Numbered from the stretch's first letter, positions 1 through 9,611 are shown. The stretch is 64,000 bases of DNA from Pseudanabaena sp. PCC 6802 (GCF_000332175.1 NZ_KB235914.1:3406868-3470867), one strand, 5' to 3'. Notes: generated from the sequence alone by a model not told the origin. Made by a program: numbers and translations.

Positions 1-491
1 GATGTAGTTGGTTGTCCGAATAGATTGAGCTGTCGGTATCCCACCTGCGGCGCAAAATTGTAATACGATCCGAGCGGCATCATGTAATAACGGATATTGG
101 CATCCCAACTGCTTTCCCTGCCGCTGAACTCCTGCTGGTAGCTCCCACTAATAGCAAGGGGCGTTGTACCGATAAAAGCATCTTCAAGCCCGACCTCTAT
201 GCCGAGGTCATGGTTCCGAGCTGTGATGCCCAGTCGTAGTTTAGTATTAAAGCTAGGCGTGTTGTAAATGTCATATAACACATCCGGTGGGTCAGCCAGC
301 CAACGCCGCAATACCGGACTGCTTTCAATTAATTCGCGATCCAGATTAAGATCTTGGGATGCTAGTGGCACTGAAATTGGTTCGGCTCCGGCAGCACCGG
401 AAAAGCTCAAGTATATTAAAAAATAGGCTGAGCAGACTTGGGCTAACTGCCTGGCATATCTATATGCGGACGGATAGGAAAAATTAACCAT
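1..491 (-). CDS. Partial secreted/outer-membrane barrel-like protein (C-terminus beyond window)
   Basis: An ATG at 491 on the minus strand opens a frame that runs off the left edge, giving about 163 codons. The N-terminus is mildly basic, followed by a hydrophobic stretch (YFLIYLSFSGAAG) that reads as a signal peptide ending near residue 40. After that come alternating polar/hydrophobic strands rich in Tyr and Gly (for example LRLGITARN, GIEVGLEDAF, SGSYQQEFSG), as in a membrane beta-barrel. I do not recognise a named family. It is divergent from the S8 peptidase at 542, with only 50 bases between the two start codons, so the promoters must overlap or share that gap. Coding potential looks real; the function is inference. 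Confidence 0.6.
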   Translation of the reverse strand, partial: MVNFSYPSAYRYARQLAQVCSAYFLIYLSFSGAAGAEPISVPLASQDLNLDRELIESSPVLRRWLADPPDVLYDIYNTPSFNTKLRLGITARNHDLGIEVGLEDAFIGTTPLAISGSYQQEFSGRESSWDANIRYYMMPLGSYYNFAPQVGYRQLNLFGQPTT

Positions 492-541
492 TTATAGGAA
501 CTGCCAGGTACAAGGGTTATTCTAAGGGATTACAAGTAAAA

Positions 542-2224
542 ATGAGGCATCGGATTTTCGCGATCGCAAGTGGCATATCAATAATTGGGGTGACTGCTGT
601 CGATCTTTTAGTAGTACCAATAGTGCCGATTGCCTCGGCACTGGAGCAATCGGGTGGCGAGCAGGGCATACAAGCTCGTAGACTACAAGCCCCGCCCTAT
701 AACCTGACGGGCAAAAATATCTTTATCGGCCAAGTCGAACTCAGTCGCCCCAGTAAGTTTGGTGTTGATAAGTCAGTAAATCGTCTCGTACGGCTCGATC
801 GCGTCTTTGTCAAGCCATTTAGCGTATTTTTTCGCGACAATCGGGCTACTCCTAACCGCAATACAGACAATCACTCGCACCAGGTGGCAGCGGTGATGAT
901 CGGCACTAATAAGCGCCATCGCGGGATTGCCCCCAACGCCAACCTGTTATCTACTGCCTATTCGATGCGACGACGGGACGGTCAGCCGGAGGCGGCGATC
1001 GCAGCCCAGCATATCGCCAGGCAAAACAATGGTGATGTCCGAGCCATCAACTTCAGCTTTGGAGAACCCCTGGACGAAGATCCCCGCCCTCAGGCAAAGC
1101 TAGATGGCAACGCCCTCTTGACGCTCTGTATCGATTGGTTGGCGACACAGTACAATACCCTACCTGTAATTGCCGGCAACCAGGGTAAAGGCGGCATTCC
1201 CATCCCCACGGATCAGTACAACGGCATCACCGTGGGATTCACCCGCAGCGTACAGGGCGAGTATCGGCAATTAGATCGAGGTAACTTTATCGACGAACCG
1301 TATATCGATCGCAATGGGAATGGCAGATACGATCTGGGCGAATATTTTACCGATTTAAATAAGGACAAACGCTGGACTGAGGGTGTTGAAAGTCCGGTCA
1401 ATGGCAGGCGATCGCTATCCCTGCTAGCACCCGGCAACGACATCATGCTTCCCGATCTCAGAAGTAAATTTACGTCTGTCAGCGGCAGTAGTTTTGCTGC
1501 TCCTCATGTGGTGGGGACGATCGCCCTTTTGCAAGAGTATGCCGATCGACAAATTGCCAGGGGTAAATGGCAGCTAGACGCTCGCCGCCACGAGGTCACC
1601 AAAGCCGTATTGCTTAACTCAGCCGACAAAATCGCCGATCGCGGTGACGGTAAGGCTCTGGGGATGAGTAAAACCATCTTAGATGCCCAGGGAAATACAT
1701 GGCTGGATTCTGAAGCTTATAAAGACAGACAGATCCCGCTCAGTTTGCGCCTCGGTACCGGACAACTTAATGCATTTCGGGCTTTACAACAACTTCAGGC
1801 CGGACAACAATCACCTGGCAATGTCAATGCTTTGGGATGGGATTTCAATTTTGTCAATCAGGGGCAATATCGGGAATACGTTTTGACAGAATCACTACAG
1901 GCGGATAGCTTTGTCGCATTAACTCTAACCTGGGATCGCCTCGTCGTGCTGAACGATAAAAATAACAATCGCAAATTCGATCTAGGTGAGAGTTTCCGCG
2001 ATCGCGGCGTTAATAATCTCGATCTCTATCTCATGCGATCGCAAGATAACGATATTGCTAATAGTGTATGGTCTTCGGTCAGTAAAATCGACAATACCGA
2101 GCATATTTTTATCAAAGTCCCTACGGCTGGAAAATACAAGCTGCGCGTCGTCTTCAATTCTCCCACCGCCAATGAATCTCTTCAGCGCTACGCGATCGCC
2201 TGGTGGACTGCCCCAGCAAAGTGA
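542..2224 (+). CDS. Secreted S8 (subtilisin-like) serine peptidase
   Basis: 560 residues. A hydrophobic N-terminal segment (about residues 5-32) is a probable signal peptide. Subtilase landmarks are present in order: the strand normally carrying the catalytic Asp reads IGQVELS, with Glu66 where Asp is expected; HSHQVAAVM gives catalytic His111; AGNQG gives the oxyanion Asn at about 213; GSSFAAPHVVG gives the nucleophile Ser at about 317. Two Asp-rich loops (about residues 256-267 and 472-483, pattern DxNxNxxxDLGE) look like calcium-binding sites. The C-terminal 150 residues resemble a pre-peptidase-type beta domain. Activity with Glu in place of Asp is uncertain, although this reading may be normal in a cyanobacterial subfamily. 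The gene stands alone; the gene upstream is divergent. Confidence 0.85.
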   Translation: MRHRIFAIASGISIIGVTAVDLLVVPIVPIASALEQSGGEQGIQARRLQAPPYNLTGKNIFIGQVELSRPSKFGVDKSVNRLVRLDRVFVKPFSVFFRDNRATPNRNTDNHSHQVAAVMIGTNKRHRGIAPNANLLSTAYSMRRRDGQPEAAIAAQHIARQNNGDVRAINFSFGEPLDEDPRPQAKLDGNALLTLCIDWLATQYNTLPVIAGNQGKGGIPIPTDQYNGITVGFTRSVQGEYRQLDRGNFIDEPYIDRNGNGRYDLGEYFTDLNKDKRWTEGVESPVNGRRSLSLLAPGNDIMLPDLRSKFTSVSGSSFAAPHVVGTIALLQEYADRQIARGKWQLDARRHEVTKAVLLNSADKIADRGDGKALGMSKTILDAQGNTWLDSEAYKDRQIPLSLRLGTGQLNAFRALQQLQAGQQSPGNVNALGWDFNFVNQGQYREYVLTESLQADSFVALTLTWDRLVVLNDKNNNRKFDLGESFRDRGVNNLDLYLMRSQDNDIANSVWSSVSKIDNTEHIFIKVPTAGKYKLRVVFNSPTANESLQRYAIAWWTAPAK

Positions 2225-2280
2225 GTGAGACTTCTCCCACCCATGCAGATTGGCAACAAACATTTTTCCTGAAATAATCT

Positions 2281-2765
2281 AAGGTACAGCAACGCTGCAT
2301 CACTCACAAAGTCCGAGGCATTGAACGCTATTTAAGCTATGCTCAGTTACCTCAAGTAAATCCCAATGGACAAATCGCTCCAACTCGATGAAGCCAAGCG
2401 GCTACGTCGCTTTCAAATCGTAGCTGAGGCGTACCAGATTTACGAAGCTGACAGTTATGAAGGCAGCCCAGCAACGGTTACAGCAGTTCATCGTCAATTG
2501 GGAACTGCTCGAACCCAAAGCAGTACAAGTCTTTCAACGCGATTTAGCACTGACGTTTACCTTCTATCAATTCGATCGCACTTTGCATCGTCATATTCGC
2601 ACAACTAATCATCTGGAGCGCTTATTCCGCGAGTTTCGCACCAAATCTGATGAAATTGGCGCTTTCCCTCGCGAAACCAGTTGCTTGACTGTCTTCTTCT
2701 TGGTGATTCAGCGCGATCGTGCTAAACATGACCGTAAATCTGTGGCGAAAAATTCATGCCACTAA
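2281..2765 (+). pseudogene. IS256/Mutator-type transposase relic, multiply frameshifted
   Basis: The C-terminal third of a Mutator-type transposase can be read only by joining three frames. The first (about 2287-2387) reads QQRCITHKVRGIERYLS and ends at TGA. The second (from about 2366) reads RRFQIVAEAYQIYEADSYE. The third (from 2457) reads AAQQRLQQFIVNWE and later RTTNHLERLFREFRTKSDE, the conserved C-terminal motif of the family. The N-terminal and most catalytic parts are missing, so the copy is dead. It lies between the S8 peptidase and the carotenoid oxygenase gene, and no clean terminal inverted repeats were found. Confidence 0.85.
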
Positions 2766-2788
2766 CCATAACGCTACATAGTATTATG

Positions 2789-2807
2789 AGGTGGGCATTG
2801 CCCACCT
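2789..2807. repeat. GC-rich palindrome (AGGTGGGCA-T-TGCCCACCT)
   Basis: A 9-base perfect inverted repeat around a single central base. A close relative with 11-base arms lies at 39323-39345, downstream of rpoC2. Such units are common intergenic repeats in cyanobacteria. Here it sits 38 bases upstream of the carotenoid oxygenase start codon. Confidence 0.7.
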
Positions 2808-2844
2808 TACAAATTATAGTTGCAGTTAGTTGGGGAGGATTTCT

Positions 2845-4977
2845 ATGACGACTACACCTCAGGCTTCATCTGTCAGTACAGCTCCCGCTACATCTATCCC
2901 ACCGCAGTTTCCTCTATCCATCCTGTCGGTTAGTCGCGAGGAATTCTACGGTCAGGACGACGAACACCAACCCTTACAATTGCAGATTGATGGGACGCTG
3001 CCAAACGATCTCCAGGGTCACGTGTTTATTATCAGTCCCGTCGGTTCGATCGACTCGAAAGGGATTCCTGATACGCCAATAGTTCTACCCGCCGCCGACG
3101 GTTGGACTCCTCTCTACAATGGCGATGGCATGATCTACCGTCTCGACTTCGATCGCTCAGCGCAGGGGAAGGTATCGTTATGCTCGCGGCTAGCAAAACC
3201 ACCGTGCTACTATGCCGATGTTGCCACCAATAACGATCCCAGATTTGCCCCGCTCAAGTTTAGTAATATGGGTATTGCTCGGCAATCTAGCAAGCTTGGT
3301 TCTCGCAATCAACTCAATACAGCTTTTTTGCCCATGCAGTTTGGTGCGGAGGAGCACGGGCGGATGCTGGTTACCTGGGATCCCGGTCGTCCCTACGAGA
3401 TCGATCCCAAAACGCTAGCAACAGTTACGCCTATGGGAAGTAATGCAGAATGGAAGCCAGTCAATCCTTTTTTAACGGAGGCTGTTCCAGGCCCATTCCC
3501 ACTAGTGGTTACCTCGGCTCATCCCTGCTTTGACTCCCATGCCGATCGGGTATTTACGGTTAATGTAGGGAAGTCATTATCTACACTCCTATCCGTCGAG
3601 GAATTTATCGCCCAGAGTGAAGAGTGGGTCAAACGCATCGATGGCTGGTTGAAGCAAATTCCTTTTTTAAGAGAGATTGCTCGACTAATCTTTGCTTTCT
3701 TGAGAGTATTCATAGGATTTCTCAGGGATATATGGCACTTCCTCCAGAAATTTTTCCCAAGCATCAAAAATAATAACTTTGTCGATCTGCTGCGTTGGGA
3801 TGGTGCGGGGGCTATGGAAAGATGGAAAGTCGTCCTGCCCGACGGCAGGCCAGTCAAAATTGCAGAAACCGCACATCAAATAGGAGTAACCCGTAACTAT
3901 GTAGTGTTGATGGATACTGCTTTTAAACTGTCACCAGAGCAACTTCTTCCGCCTCCTGCATACAAAAAGGGAAAAGAGGCAGAAATTCTATTGCGTGACT
4001 TATTCGATTATCCCCAGACTGCAGAAACGAAGCTATACATCGTCTCTCGCAGCGACCTGCAACCTGGCAAACTTACCGTCACAGCTAGGCAGTTAGTCAT
4101 CCCTCGCGAGACAGCTCACTTTCTCGTCGATTATGAAGATGCTGATGGTATAGTCGTGCATCTGATGCATGTATGTGCCTGCGATGCTTCGGAATGGCTG
4201 AATCATAGCGATCGCACTGTAAGCCAACCCAATACCTCAGGCGATAACCCGCGCGCTGGGATAGTTGTCAGCCCTATGGATATTAACTGGGTGGGGCGCT
4301 ATACGATCGACGGTGCCACTGGTAGCCTGACCGGCCAAATGCTCAGACGGCAGGATGCCTATACGTGGGGACCATCGATCTATGCCTACCGTAATATGCC
4401 ATCGGGGCAGATCGATAATCTCTATTGGAACTGTTGGGGTTCTTGGAATCAATTGCTGACACAGCATGTTTTCTCTTTATATAAAGACTATAAATACCGC
4501 ACGATTCCAGCTAGCGATATTCCCGCGATCGCATTGCAAGGTAAAGCATCTAACCTGTTCAGAGTAGAAACCAGCACCTTGAATATTGTCGATACCTACA
4601 CTTTCCCAACAAACTACTTTGGTAGTTCGCCGCAATTTGTGCCGCGCCCAGGGAATGAGAACGATTCTACACATGGATATATTACCTGTACCGTGCTTTA
4701 CGACGAGCCGCACAGCGATCCGCCAGTGAAGAGCGAGATTTGGATTTTTGATGCGGCTAATCTCAAGCAGGGTGCTATCTGTAAATTAAGCCACCCTCAG
4801 CTTAAGTTGGGCTTTACCGTGCATACTACATGGGTGGCAAAGGTGGAGGAGCGCAATGCTGCCTATAATATCCCCGTCCGTCACGACTATGAGGAGATTC
4901 TGAAGAAGCAGCCAGAGGCAGATAGGGAGCTAATTCAGGAATTGTTCGAGCAATATATTTACCCAAATTTTTCGTAG
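2845..4977 (+). CDS. Carotenoid oxygenase (RPE65/CCD family), extended form
   Basis: Non-haem iron enzymes of this family cleave carotenoids or related polyenes. The ATG at 2845 is chosen over the TTG at 2830 because GGGGAGGA lies 6 bases ahead of it; this gives 710 residues, against about 450-550 usual for the family. Candidate iron-ligand histidines lie at H226 (SAHPCFDSH), H344 (AETAHQIG), H439/H442 (VVHLMHV) and H660 (FTVHTTWV). Between the first two is an aromatic, amphipathic insert of about 45 residues (residues 260-310, with FAFLRVFIGFL and HFLQKFF) that could bind membrane or carotenoid. The TpsA-type gene starts 3 bases after its stop, so the two may be cotranscribed. The substrate cannot be told. 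Confidence 0.85.
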   Translation: MTTTPQASSVSTAPATSIPPQFPLSILSVSREEFYGQDDEHQPLQLQIDGTLPNDLQGHVFIISPVGSIDSKGIPDTPIVLPAADGWTPLYNGDGMIYRLDFDRSAQGKVSLCSRLAKPPCYYADVATNNDPRFAPLKFSNMGIARQSSKLGSRNQLNTAFLPMQFGAEEHGRMLVTWDPGRPYEIDPKTLATVTPMGSNAEWKPVNPFLTEAVPGPFPLVVTSAHPCFDSHADRVFTVNVGKSLSTLLSVEEFIAQSEEWVKRIDGWLKQIPFLREIARLIFAFLRVFIGFLRDIWHFLQKFFPSIKNNNFVDLLRWDGAGAMERWKVVLPDGRPVKIAETAHQIGVTRNYVVLMDTAFKLSPEQLLPPPAYKKGKEAEILLRDLFDYPQTAETKLYIVSRSDLQPGKLTVTARQLVIPRETAHFLVDYEDADGIVVHLMHVCACDASEWLNHSDRTVSQPNTSGDNPRAGIVVSPMDINWVGRYTIDGATGSLTGQMLRRQDAYTWGPSIYAYRNMPSGQIDNLYWNCWGSWNQLLTQHVFSLYKDYKYRTIPASDIPAIALQGKASNLFRVETSTLNIVDTYTFPTNYFGSSPQFVPRPGNENDSTHGYITCTVLYDEPHSDPPVKSEIWIFDAANLKQGAICKLSHPQLKLGFTVHTTWVAKVEERNAAYNIPVRHDYEEILKKQPEADRELIQELFEQYIYPNFS

Positions 4978-4980
4978 GGG

Positions 4981-7524
4981 ATGGCGCAGATGGGTCGAAT
5001 GCACGCGGAATCGCTCGGGATCGTATTGGCGATCGCGCTACTACCATCTCCAGCGGTAGCTCAGATAATTCCAGATCGAACTCTAAGGCAAAATTCAGTT
5101 GTGACTCCGAATGGAAATCTGATTACTGTAACCGGAGGTAGTGAAGTAGGGAAGAATCTATTTCATAGCTTTCAACAGTTCTCGCTCAATGCTGGCAATA
5201 CTGCCTTTTTTAATAATTCCACGAATGTAGAAAATATTATTACGCGCATCACGGGTAGTTCGATCTCCAATATTGATGGACTAATTCGAGCAAATGGTAG
5301 TGCTAATCTATTTCTGATCAATCCCAATGGGATTGTATTCGGCCCTAATGCCAGCCTGAATATTGGCGGTTCGTTTTTTGCTAGTACGGCTGAGGCGATC
5401 GCTTTCAATAATGGCGATCGCTTCAGTGCGGTGAATCCTCAACCTGCGCCTTTACTAACAGTAAGCGCGCCTGTGGGTCTGGTGTTTGGCAGCAATCCAG
5501 GTAATATTGTCAACCGCTCTCAAACCACTATTCCGACGACTAACCCAGATCCTACCGCTCCTCCTTTTGTCAAGGTGGGATTGCAAGTACAGCCGCAGAA
5601 AACCATTGGTTTAATCGGTGGAGATATCCTTATCGATAATGGCAGCATCACGGCACCGCAAGGTAGAATCGAGTTGGGCAGCGTTAAGGGTAAAGGTACG
5701 GCGAGCATTTTGCCCGATGATTCCGGCTTTAGTTTGGGATATACTAACATTCCCAACTTTGGCAATATCGAGTTATCCAATCTAGCCAAACTCAATACCA
5801 GCGGCCTGACTGGTGGTGCGATTAGTTTGCAGAGTCATAATTTGAATATCACCAGTGGCTCGCGAATTGAATCTACTACCTTTGGTGAAGGTACGGGCAA
5901 GCCGATATTCGTGAATGCTGCTAATTCCGTTAATATCTCTCAAGGCGATCTATTTGTTGTCGAAGGAGAATCCGTCTTATCGCCACCAACTCGCCTCAGC
6001 GGTATCATCACTAACACGGTAGGAACCGGCAAAGGCGGCGATATTCGCGTTCTAACTTCCAAATTACTCTTAAAAGATGGGGGTAGATTGGGGATTGCAA
6101 CAGCCGGAAGCGGTCAGAGCGGCAACCTATTCGTCAAAGCATCGGACTCCATAGAAATTACGGGAGTGGCAAATCTCACGGGTGGGACTCCGGTGGTTCC
6201 ACCTTTCTTAAGCTTAGGTGCCGCTGCCAGATTGCCGGCTAATTTCTTTGCCGAGATTTTTACGCTCAGCGGCATCTTGCTACAGGGTCTTAGTACTGGC
6301 TCCTCTGGCCAGATTGTAGTAGAGACAAACAATCTCACAATTAAAGATGGGGGGCTTGTCTCAGCATCGGTTTTCATTGGCTCGGGCAGAGGAGGTAACG
6401 TAGATGTTCGCGTAGCAGAATCGACCAATATAAGCGGAATCTCACCGCGTTTGGCATCACCCAGCGGCATATTCACGACATCGTTTGGAGTTGGTAGTGC
6501 TGGCGATCTGAGCTTGCAAACTAAGCAATTGCGAGTTAGAGATGGGGGAGCAGTAGCAGCATCTTCAGCAACTGTGGGCGATGCTGGGAATCTTCGAGTT
6601 ACTGCTACCGACATCATCGAATTGAGCGGTCGAGTTGGTAATTTCCCCAGTGGTATTTTTGCGCAGTCGGTAGGGGTAGGGAATGCTGGCAATCTGCGCA
6701 TATCGGCAGATCGCTTGATTGTCAAAGATCGTGCGGTTATTACGGTAGCGGCTGAGGCAACTGGGTCAGCAGGCAACCTGGAGATTTTAGCTCGTACGCT
6801 TAGGGTGGAAAATGGTGGAGAAATCACGGCTGCCAGTAGAACTACGACTGGTGGTAACATTCGCTTTGAAGTTGGGGATTTGGTACTTCGCAATAGCAGT
6901 GTCGTTTCTGCCACTGCTGCCAATTTGGGCAATGGTGGAAACCTGGACATTAATGCCGATACGATCGCGCTTTTAGATCGCAGTCGCATCACTGCTAGCG
7001 CGTTTCAAGGTCAGGGTGGCAATATTCAGATCGACACTCAAGGTCTTTTCCGCACCGCGAATAGTTCGATTTCAGCCACTTCACAGCTAGGCATTAATGG
7101 TGTAGTGGAGATTAGAACGCCCGAAATTGACCTGCAAAATTCCCTCGCGCCGATCGCAATTTCCTTTACCGATCCCAATAGCTTAATTACAAATAGTTGC
7201 TTGGCACGCCGCAACGCCGAGCGTGGGAGCTTTGTAATTACGGGTCAGGGGGGCTTGCCGCGATCGCCCTACGATGACAAAGTCGCGAGTCAATATCAAG
7301 TGAGCGAGCTACAAGGTCAGGACGCAACCTCGAATTCTGCTAACTCGAATATAGATCGAGATCGGGTTGAATCGGAACGCGATCGCTCTGCATCGCCAAC
7401 TACAACTAAACCTGCATATCCCATTCAAGAAGCACAGGGTTTAGTCGTCGCAAATGGGAGAGTATTATTGGCAACTTCAATGCCACAAAACAGTCCTAAT
7501 ATTGAGGGCTTAATATGCTATTAA
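4981..7524 (+). CDS. Filamentous-haemagglutinin N-terminal domain protein (TpsA-like, secreted)
   Basis: 847 residues. A signal peptide is likely (about residues 7-28, ending PSPAVAQ). The haemagglutination-activity domain follows, with its hallmark NPNGIVFGPNA at about residue 113. The rest is a long right-handed beta-helix of degenerate repeats containing GSGRGGNVDV, GSAGDLSL, GNAGNLRI and GSAGNLEI. The end carries the motif seen in many cyanobacterial members (NSCLARR...GSFVITGQGG). Such proteins are normally exported by a TpsB/Omp85 partner; none is visible here. The start follows the carotenoid oxygenase stop by 3 bases. A 292-codon antisense ORF inside it is a shadow of the repeats. Confidence 0.85.
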   Translation: MAQMGRMHAESLGIVLAIALLPSPAVAQIIPDRTLRQNSVVTPNGNLITVTGGSEVGKNLFHSFQQFSLNAGNTAFFNNSTNVENIITRITGSSISNIDGLIRANGSANLFLINPNGIVFGPNASLNIGGSFFASTAEAIAFNNGDRFSAVNPQPAPLLTVSAPVGLVFGSNPGNIVNRSQTTIPTTNPDPTAPPFVKVGLQVQPQKTIGLIGGDILIDNGSITAPQGRIELGSVKGKGTASILPDDSGFSLGYTNIPNFGNIELSNLAKLNTSGLTGGAISLQSHNLNITSGSRIESTTFGEGTGKPIFVNAANSVNISQGDLFVVEGESVLSPPTRLSGIITNTVGTGKGGDIRVLTSKLLLKDGGRLGIATAGSGQSGNLFVKASDSIEITGVANLTGGTPVVPPFLSLGAAARLPANFFAEIFTLSGILLQGLSTGSSGQIVVETNNLTIKDGGLVSASVFIGSGRGGNVDVRVAESTNISGISPRLASPSGIFTTSFGVGSAGDLSLQTKQLRVRDGGAVAASSATVGDAGNLRVTATDIIELSGRVGNFPSGIFAQSVGVGNAGNLRISADRLIVKDRAVITVAAEATGSAGNLEILARTLRVENGGEITAASRTTTGGNIRFEVGDLVLRNSSVVSATAANLGNGGNLDINADTIALLDRSRITASAFQGQGGNIQIDTQGLFRTANSSISATSQLGINGVVEIRTPEIDLQNSLAPIAISFTDPNSLITNSCLARRNAERGSFVITGQGGLPRSPYDDKVASQYQVSELQGQDATSNSANSNIDRDRVESERDRSASPTTTKPAYPIQEAQGLVVANGRVLLATSMPQNSPNIEGLICY

Positions 7525-7558
7525 ACTAAAATTTAGACAATGCGAGCGTGAGGGCGAG

Positions 7559-8791
7559 GTGAACTTGCAAAATCAATTTCTGAAAAAGATCGTGCCGACT
7601 TACCTTTTAGCGTTATTTATAGGTATTCCCTCTACGCTGGAAACTAATGCTGCCATTTCTAAGCCTCGCCCTAAGGTAAACCGTCCACCTGTTAAGGTAA
7701 TCCCAATTCAACGCGCCAGGAAAATTAGCCGTGCTACTAGCGATCGGGTATTGGTTAAGCTGGATCCTAAAAACACTGCTGCTCTGGAGGCTTTGCCCAA
7801 CGACGACCTGCTGGCCAGCGATCGCCCTAAACTCCTGGCCGCGATCGATCGCAGCCTCGCATATATCAACACGCCTGCGGCGGCAAAGAGCTATCCCGTG
7901 GCTGGAATTAGTCGCGAACGGGTCGAACGCAGCCTGATCCGGTTCCGACAGTTGGTAAAAACTGTTCCTGATGCCAAAGCTCTCAAAGCTGCCGTCATCC
8001 GCGAATTTGACTTTTATAAATCCGTAGGAGTAGATCGCCAGGGTACCGTTCACTTTACCGGCTATTACGAAGCAGTTTACGAAGCGAGTCGCACTCGCAC
8101 CGAGAAATTCAAATATCCCCTCTACGCTTTGCCTAATGAATTTTATGCATGGCCGAAGCCACATCCTACTAGAAAACAATTTGAAACGGGGAATAGATTA
8201 AAGGGGCTGGAAATTGCCTGGTTGAGCGATCGCTTCCAAGCATTTCTGGTGCACGTACAGGGTTCAGCGCGCCTGATTCTACCGGATAAATCCATCATGA
8301 CTGTAGGCTTTGCCGCTAAAACCGATCGCCCTTACTCATCTGTGGGAAGGCACCTGGTGAACGATGGCAAGATGAAGTTGGAGGAAGTGACGCTGCAATC
8401 TCTGATGGCATACTTCGACAAATATCCCAATCAACTGGAAGGATATCTCCAACGCAATGAGAGCTTCGTTTTCTTTCGGGAAACCCAAGGATCGCCTGCT
8501 ACAGGTAGTATTGGCGTACCCGTCACGGCTGAGCGCTCGATCGCCACTGATAAATCGATCATGCCGCCAGGGGCGATCGCATTGATTCACACATCCATTC
8601 CCATGCCTAAGGGAAAATCAGGCAAACTTGAGTTTCAGCCCATCGGTCGCTTTGTACTGGATCAGGACACTGGCGGGGCGATTAGGGGTGCGGGTAGAGT
8701 TGATGTGTTTATGGGTACGGGCAATGTTGCCAAAAATCGAGCAGGTTTGATGAATAACGATGGAGCGCTATATTACCTGGTGATTAAGTAA
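7559..8791 (+). CDS. mltA: Membrane-bound lytic murein transglycosylase A-like (MltA + 3D domain)
   Basis: Cleaves the glycan strand of peptidoglycan with 1,6-anhydro ring formation. 410 residues from a GTG start preceded by GAGGGCGAGG. A hydrophobic N-terminal segment (residues 10-30) suggests export or anchoring. MltA landmarks are FTGYYEA (about residue 167), VQGSARLILPD, GRHLVNDGKM and, at the end, the 3D domain DQDTGGAIRGAGRVDVFMGTG, whose aspartates (about 368, 370, 382) include the likely catalytic one. It lies 34 bases downstream of the TpsA-like gene on the same strand, so it may share that transcript. Family assignment is firm; the symbol follows from it. Confidence 0.85.
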   Translation: MNLQNQFLKKIVPTYLLALFIGIPSTLETNAAISKPRPKVNRPPVKVIPIQRARKISRATSDRVLVKLDPKNTAALEALPNDDLLASDRPKLLAAIDRSLAYINTPAAAKSYPVAGISRERVERSLIRFRQLVKTVPDAKALKAAVIREFDFYKSVGVDRQGTVHFTGYYEAVYEASRTRTEKFKYPLYALPNEFYAWPKPHPTRKQFETGNRLKGLEIAWLSDRFQAFLVHVQGSARLILPDKSIMTVGFAAKTDRPYSSVGRHLVNDGKMKLEEVTLQSLMAYFDKYPNQLEGYLQRNESFVFFRETQGSPATGSIGVPVTAERSIATDKSIMPPGAIALIHTSIPMPKGKSGKLEFQPIGRFVLDQDTGGAIRGAGRVDVFMGTGNVAKNRAGLMNNDGALYYLVIK

Positions 8792-8828
8792 TACCAAATC
8801 CGCATTAATTACCCCTTAAAATTTGCTG

Positions 8829-8942
8829 GCGACTGGAAGTCGCGGCTATACAGACAAAGTCCGCCTGCGCGGACTCCAAGAAAAGGGGGGTAACAAACCA
8901 GAATTTGTTGTATAGCCGTAGACAGATCTGTCTACGGCTATA
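8829..8942. repeat. Cluster of palindromic repeats including a perfect 32-bp palindrome
   Basis: Three hairpins follow the MltA gene: GCGACT-GGA-AGTCGC (8829-8843), AGTCCGC-CTGC-GCGGACT (8858-8875) and a perfect 32-base palindrome at 8911-8942 centred on AGATCT. The first two match a type of interspersed repeat widespread in cyanobacteria. The long palindrome could end transcription of both convergent neighbours (7559 and 9021), although no clear T run follows. Confidence 0.75.
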
Positions 8943-9020
8943 TTTGCTATATCGCAGTATAAATCATCCAGGAGAAGTTTAGTATTTTTGTAAATTGTTT
9001 GAATAGGGTGATTTCAAGGT

Positions 9021-9611
9021 TCATACCTTTGGTGACGATATCGATCGCCCGAATAGCAGTCTCTTAGAAGTATTCAAACACAAAGCAGCTTCTTGTTGCT
9101 GTTGTGCGGCGAGTAATTGCTTTGATAGTCTGCTACTGGCTTCTTGGGTCCATGCATTGCGGATTAACTGCGCATTGGATGTTTTGCAATCAAGCGGATA
9201 AGGAGAATTTGGCACAAACGAGGCAGAACTCTTATCTTTAGACTTAACCAGGTTGACGAGCCAGGGGAGGAAGTCTAAGATTTCCTCCGGCAATAGAGTT
9301 AGCTCAAAGTACCAACTCCGATTGAGTCCCTGACAGCCTTTTCCCCGCTTGGTCATCCCAACATAAGCACCTTTGTTAATAGCAATGCGCAGAATTAAGG
9401 GACGTTTAGGCACTAATTCATCTGGTGCTGTATACGCAAAAACGTGAACGTAATTCAGTTTCTGTTGGTTATCTAACCAAGAGGCTACTGGAGGATTGCT
9501 CGAATATGAGTTCGTAATCGAAATATTCACTGGAACCTTCATGGCATCAGCAAAGAGAGAGTAGAACTCAGTCCTTAGTTGAGAAAGTATGCGTATTGCA
9601 TCTGGAGTCAT
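9021..9611 (-). CDS. Hypothetical protein, 196 residues
   Basis: I do not recognise the family. The start ATG at 9611 gives a soluble protein with a mixed alpha/beta N-terminal part (residues 1-75, with NYVHVFAYTAPDELVP), a central motif GMTKRGKGCQGLNRSWYFEL, and a C-terminal helical region (about 140-185) with a Q-rich coil (LLAAQQQQEAA). No signal peptide or membrane segment. It is convergent with the MltA gene and separated from it by the palindrome cluster. Codon use and base composition look native. The extended open frame and conserved-looking core support a real gene. Confidence 0.6.
   Translation of the reverse strand: MTPDAIRILSQLRTEFYSLFADAMKVPVNISITNSYSSNPPVASWLDNQQKLNYVHVFAYTAPDELVPKRPLILRIAINKGAYVGMTKRGKGCQGLNRSWYFELTLLPEEILDFLPWLVNLVKSKDKSSASFVPNSPYPLDCKTSNAQLIRNAWTQEASSRLSKQLLAAQQQQEAALCLNTSKRLLFGRSISSPKV

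Noticed and set aside
6114-6992. 292-codon minus-strand ORF
   Set aside because: It is antisense to the beta-helix repeats of the TpsA-like gene; composition is a mirror of those repeats and it has no recognisable domain.
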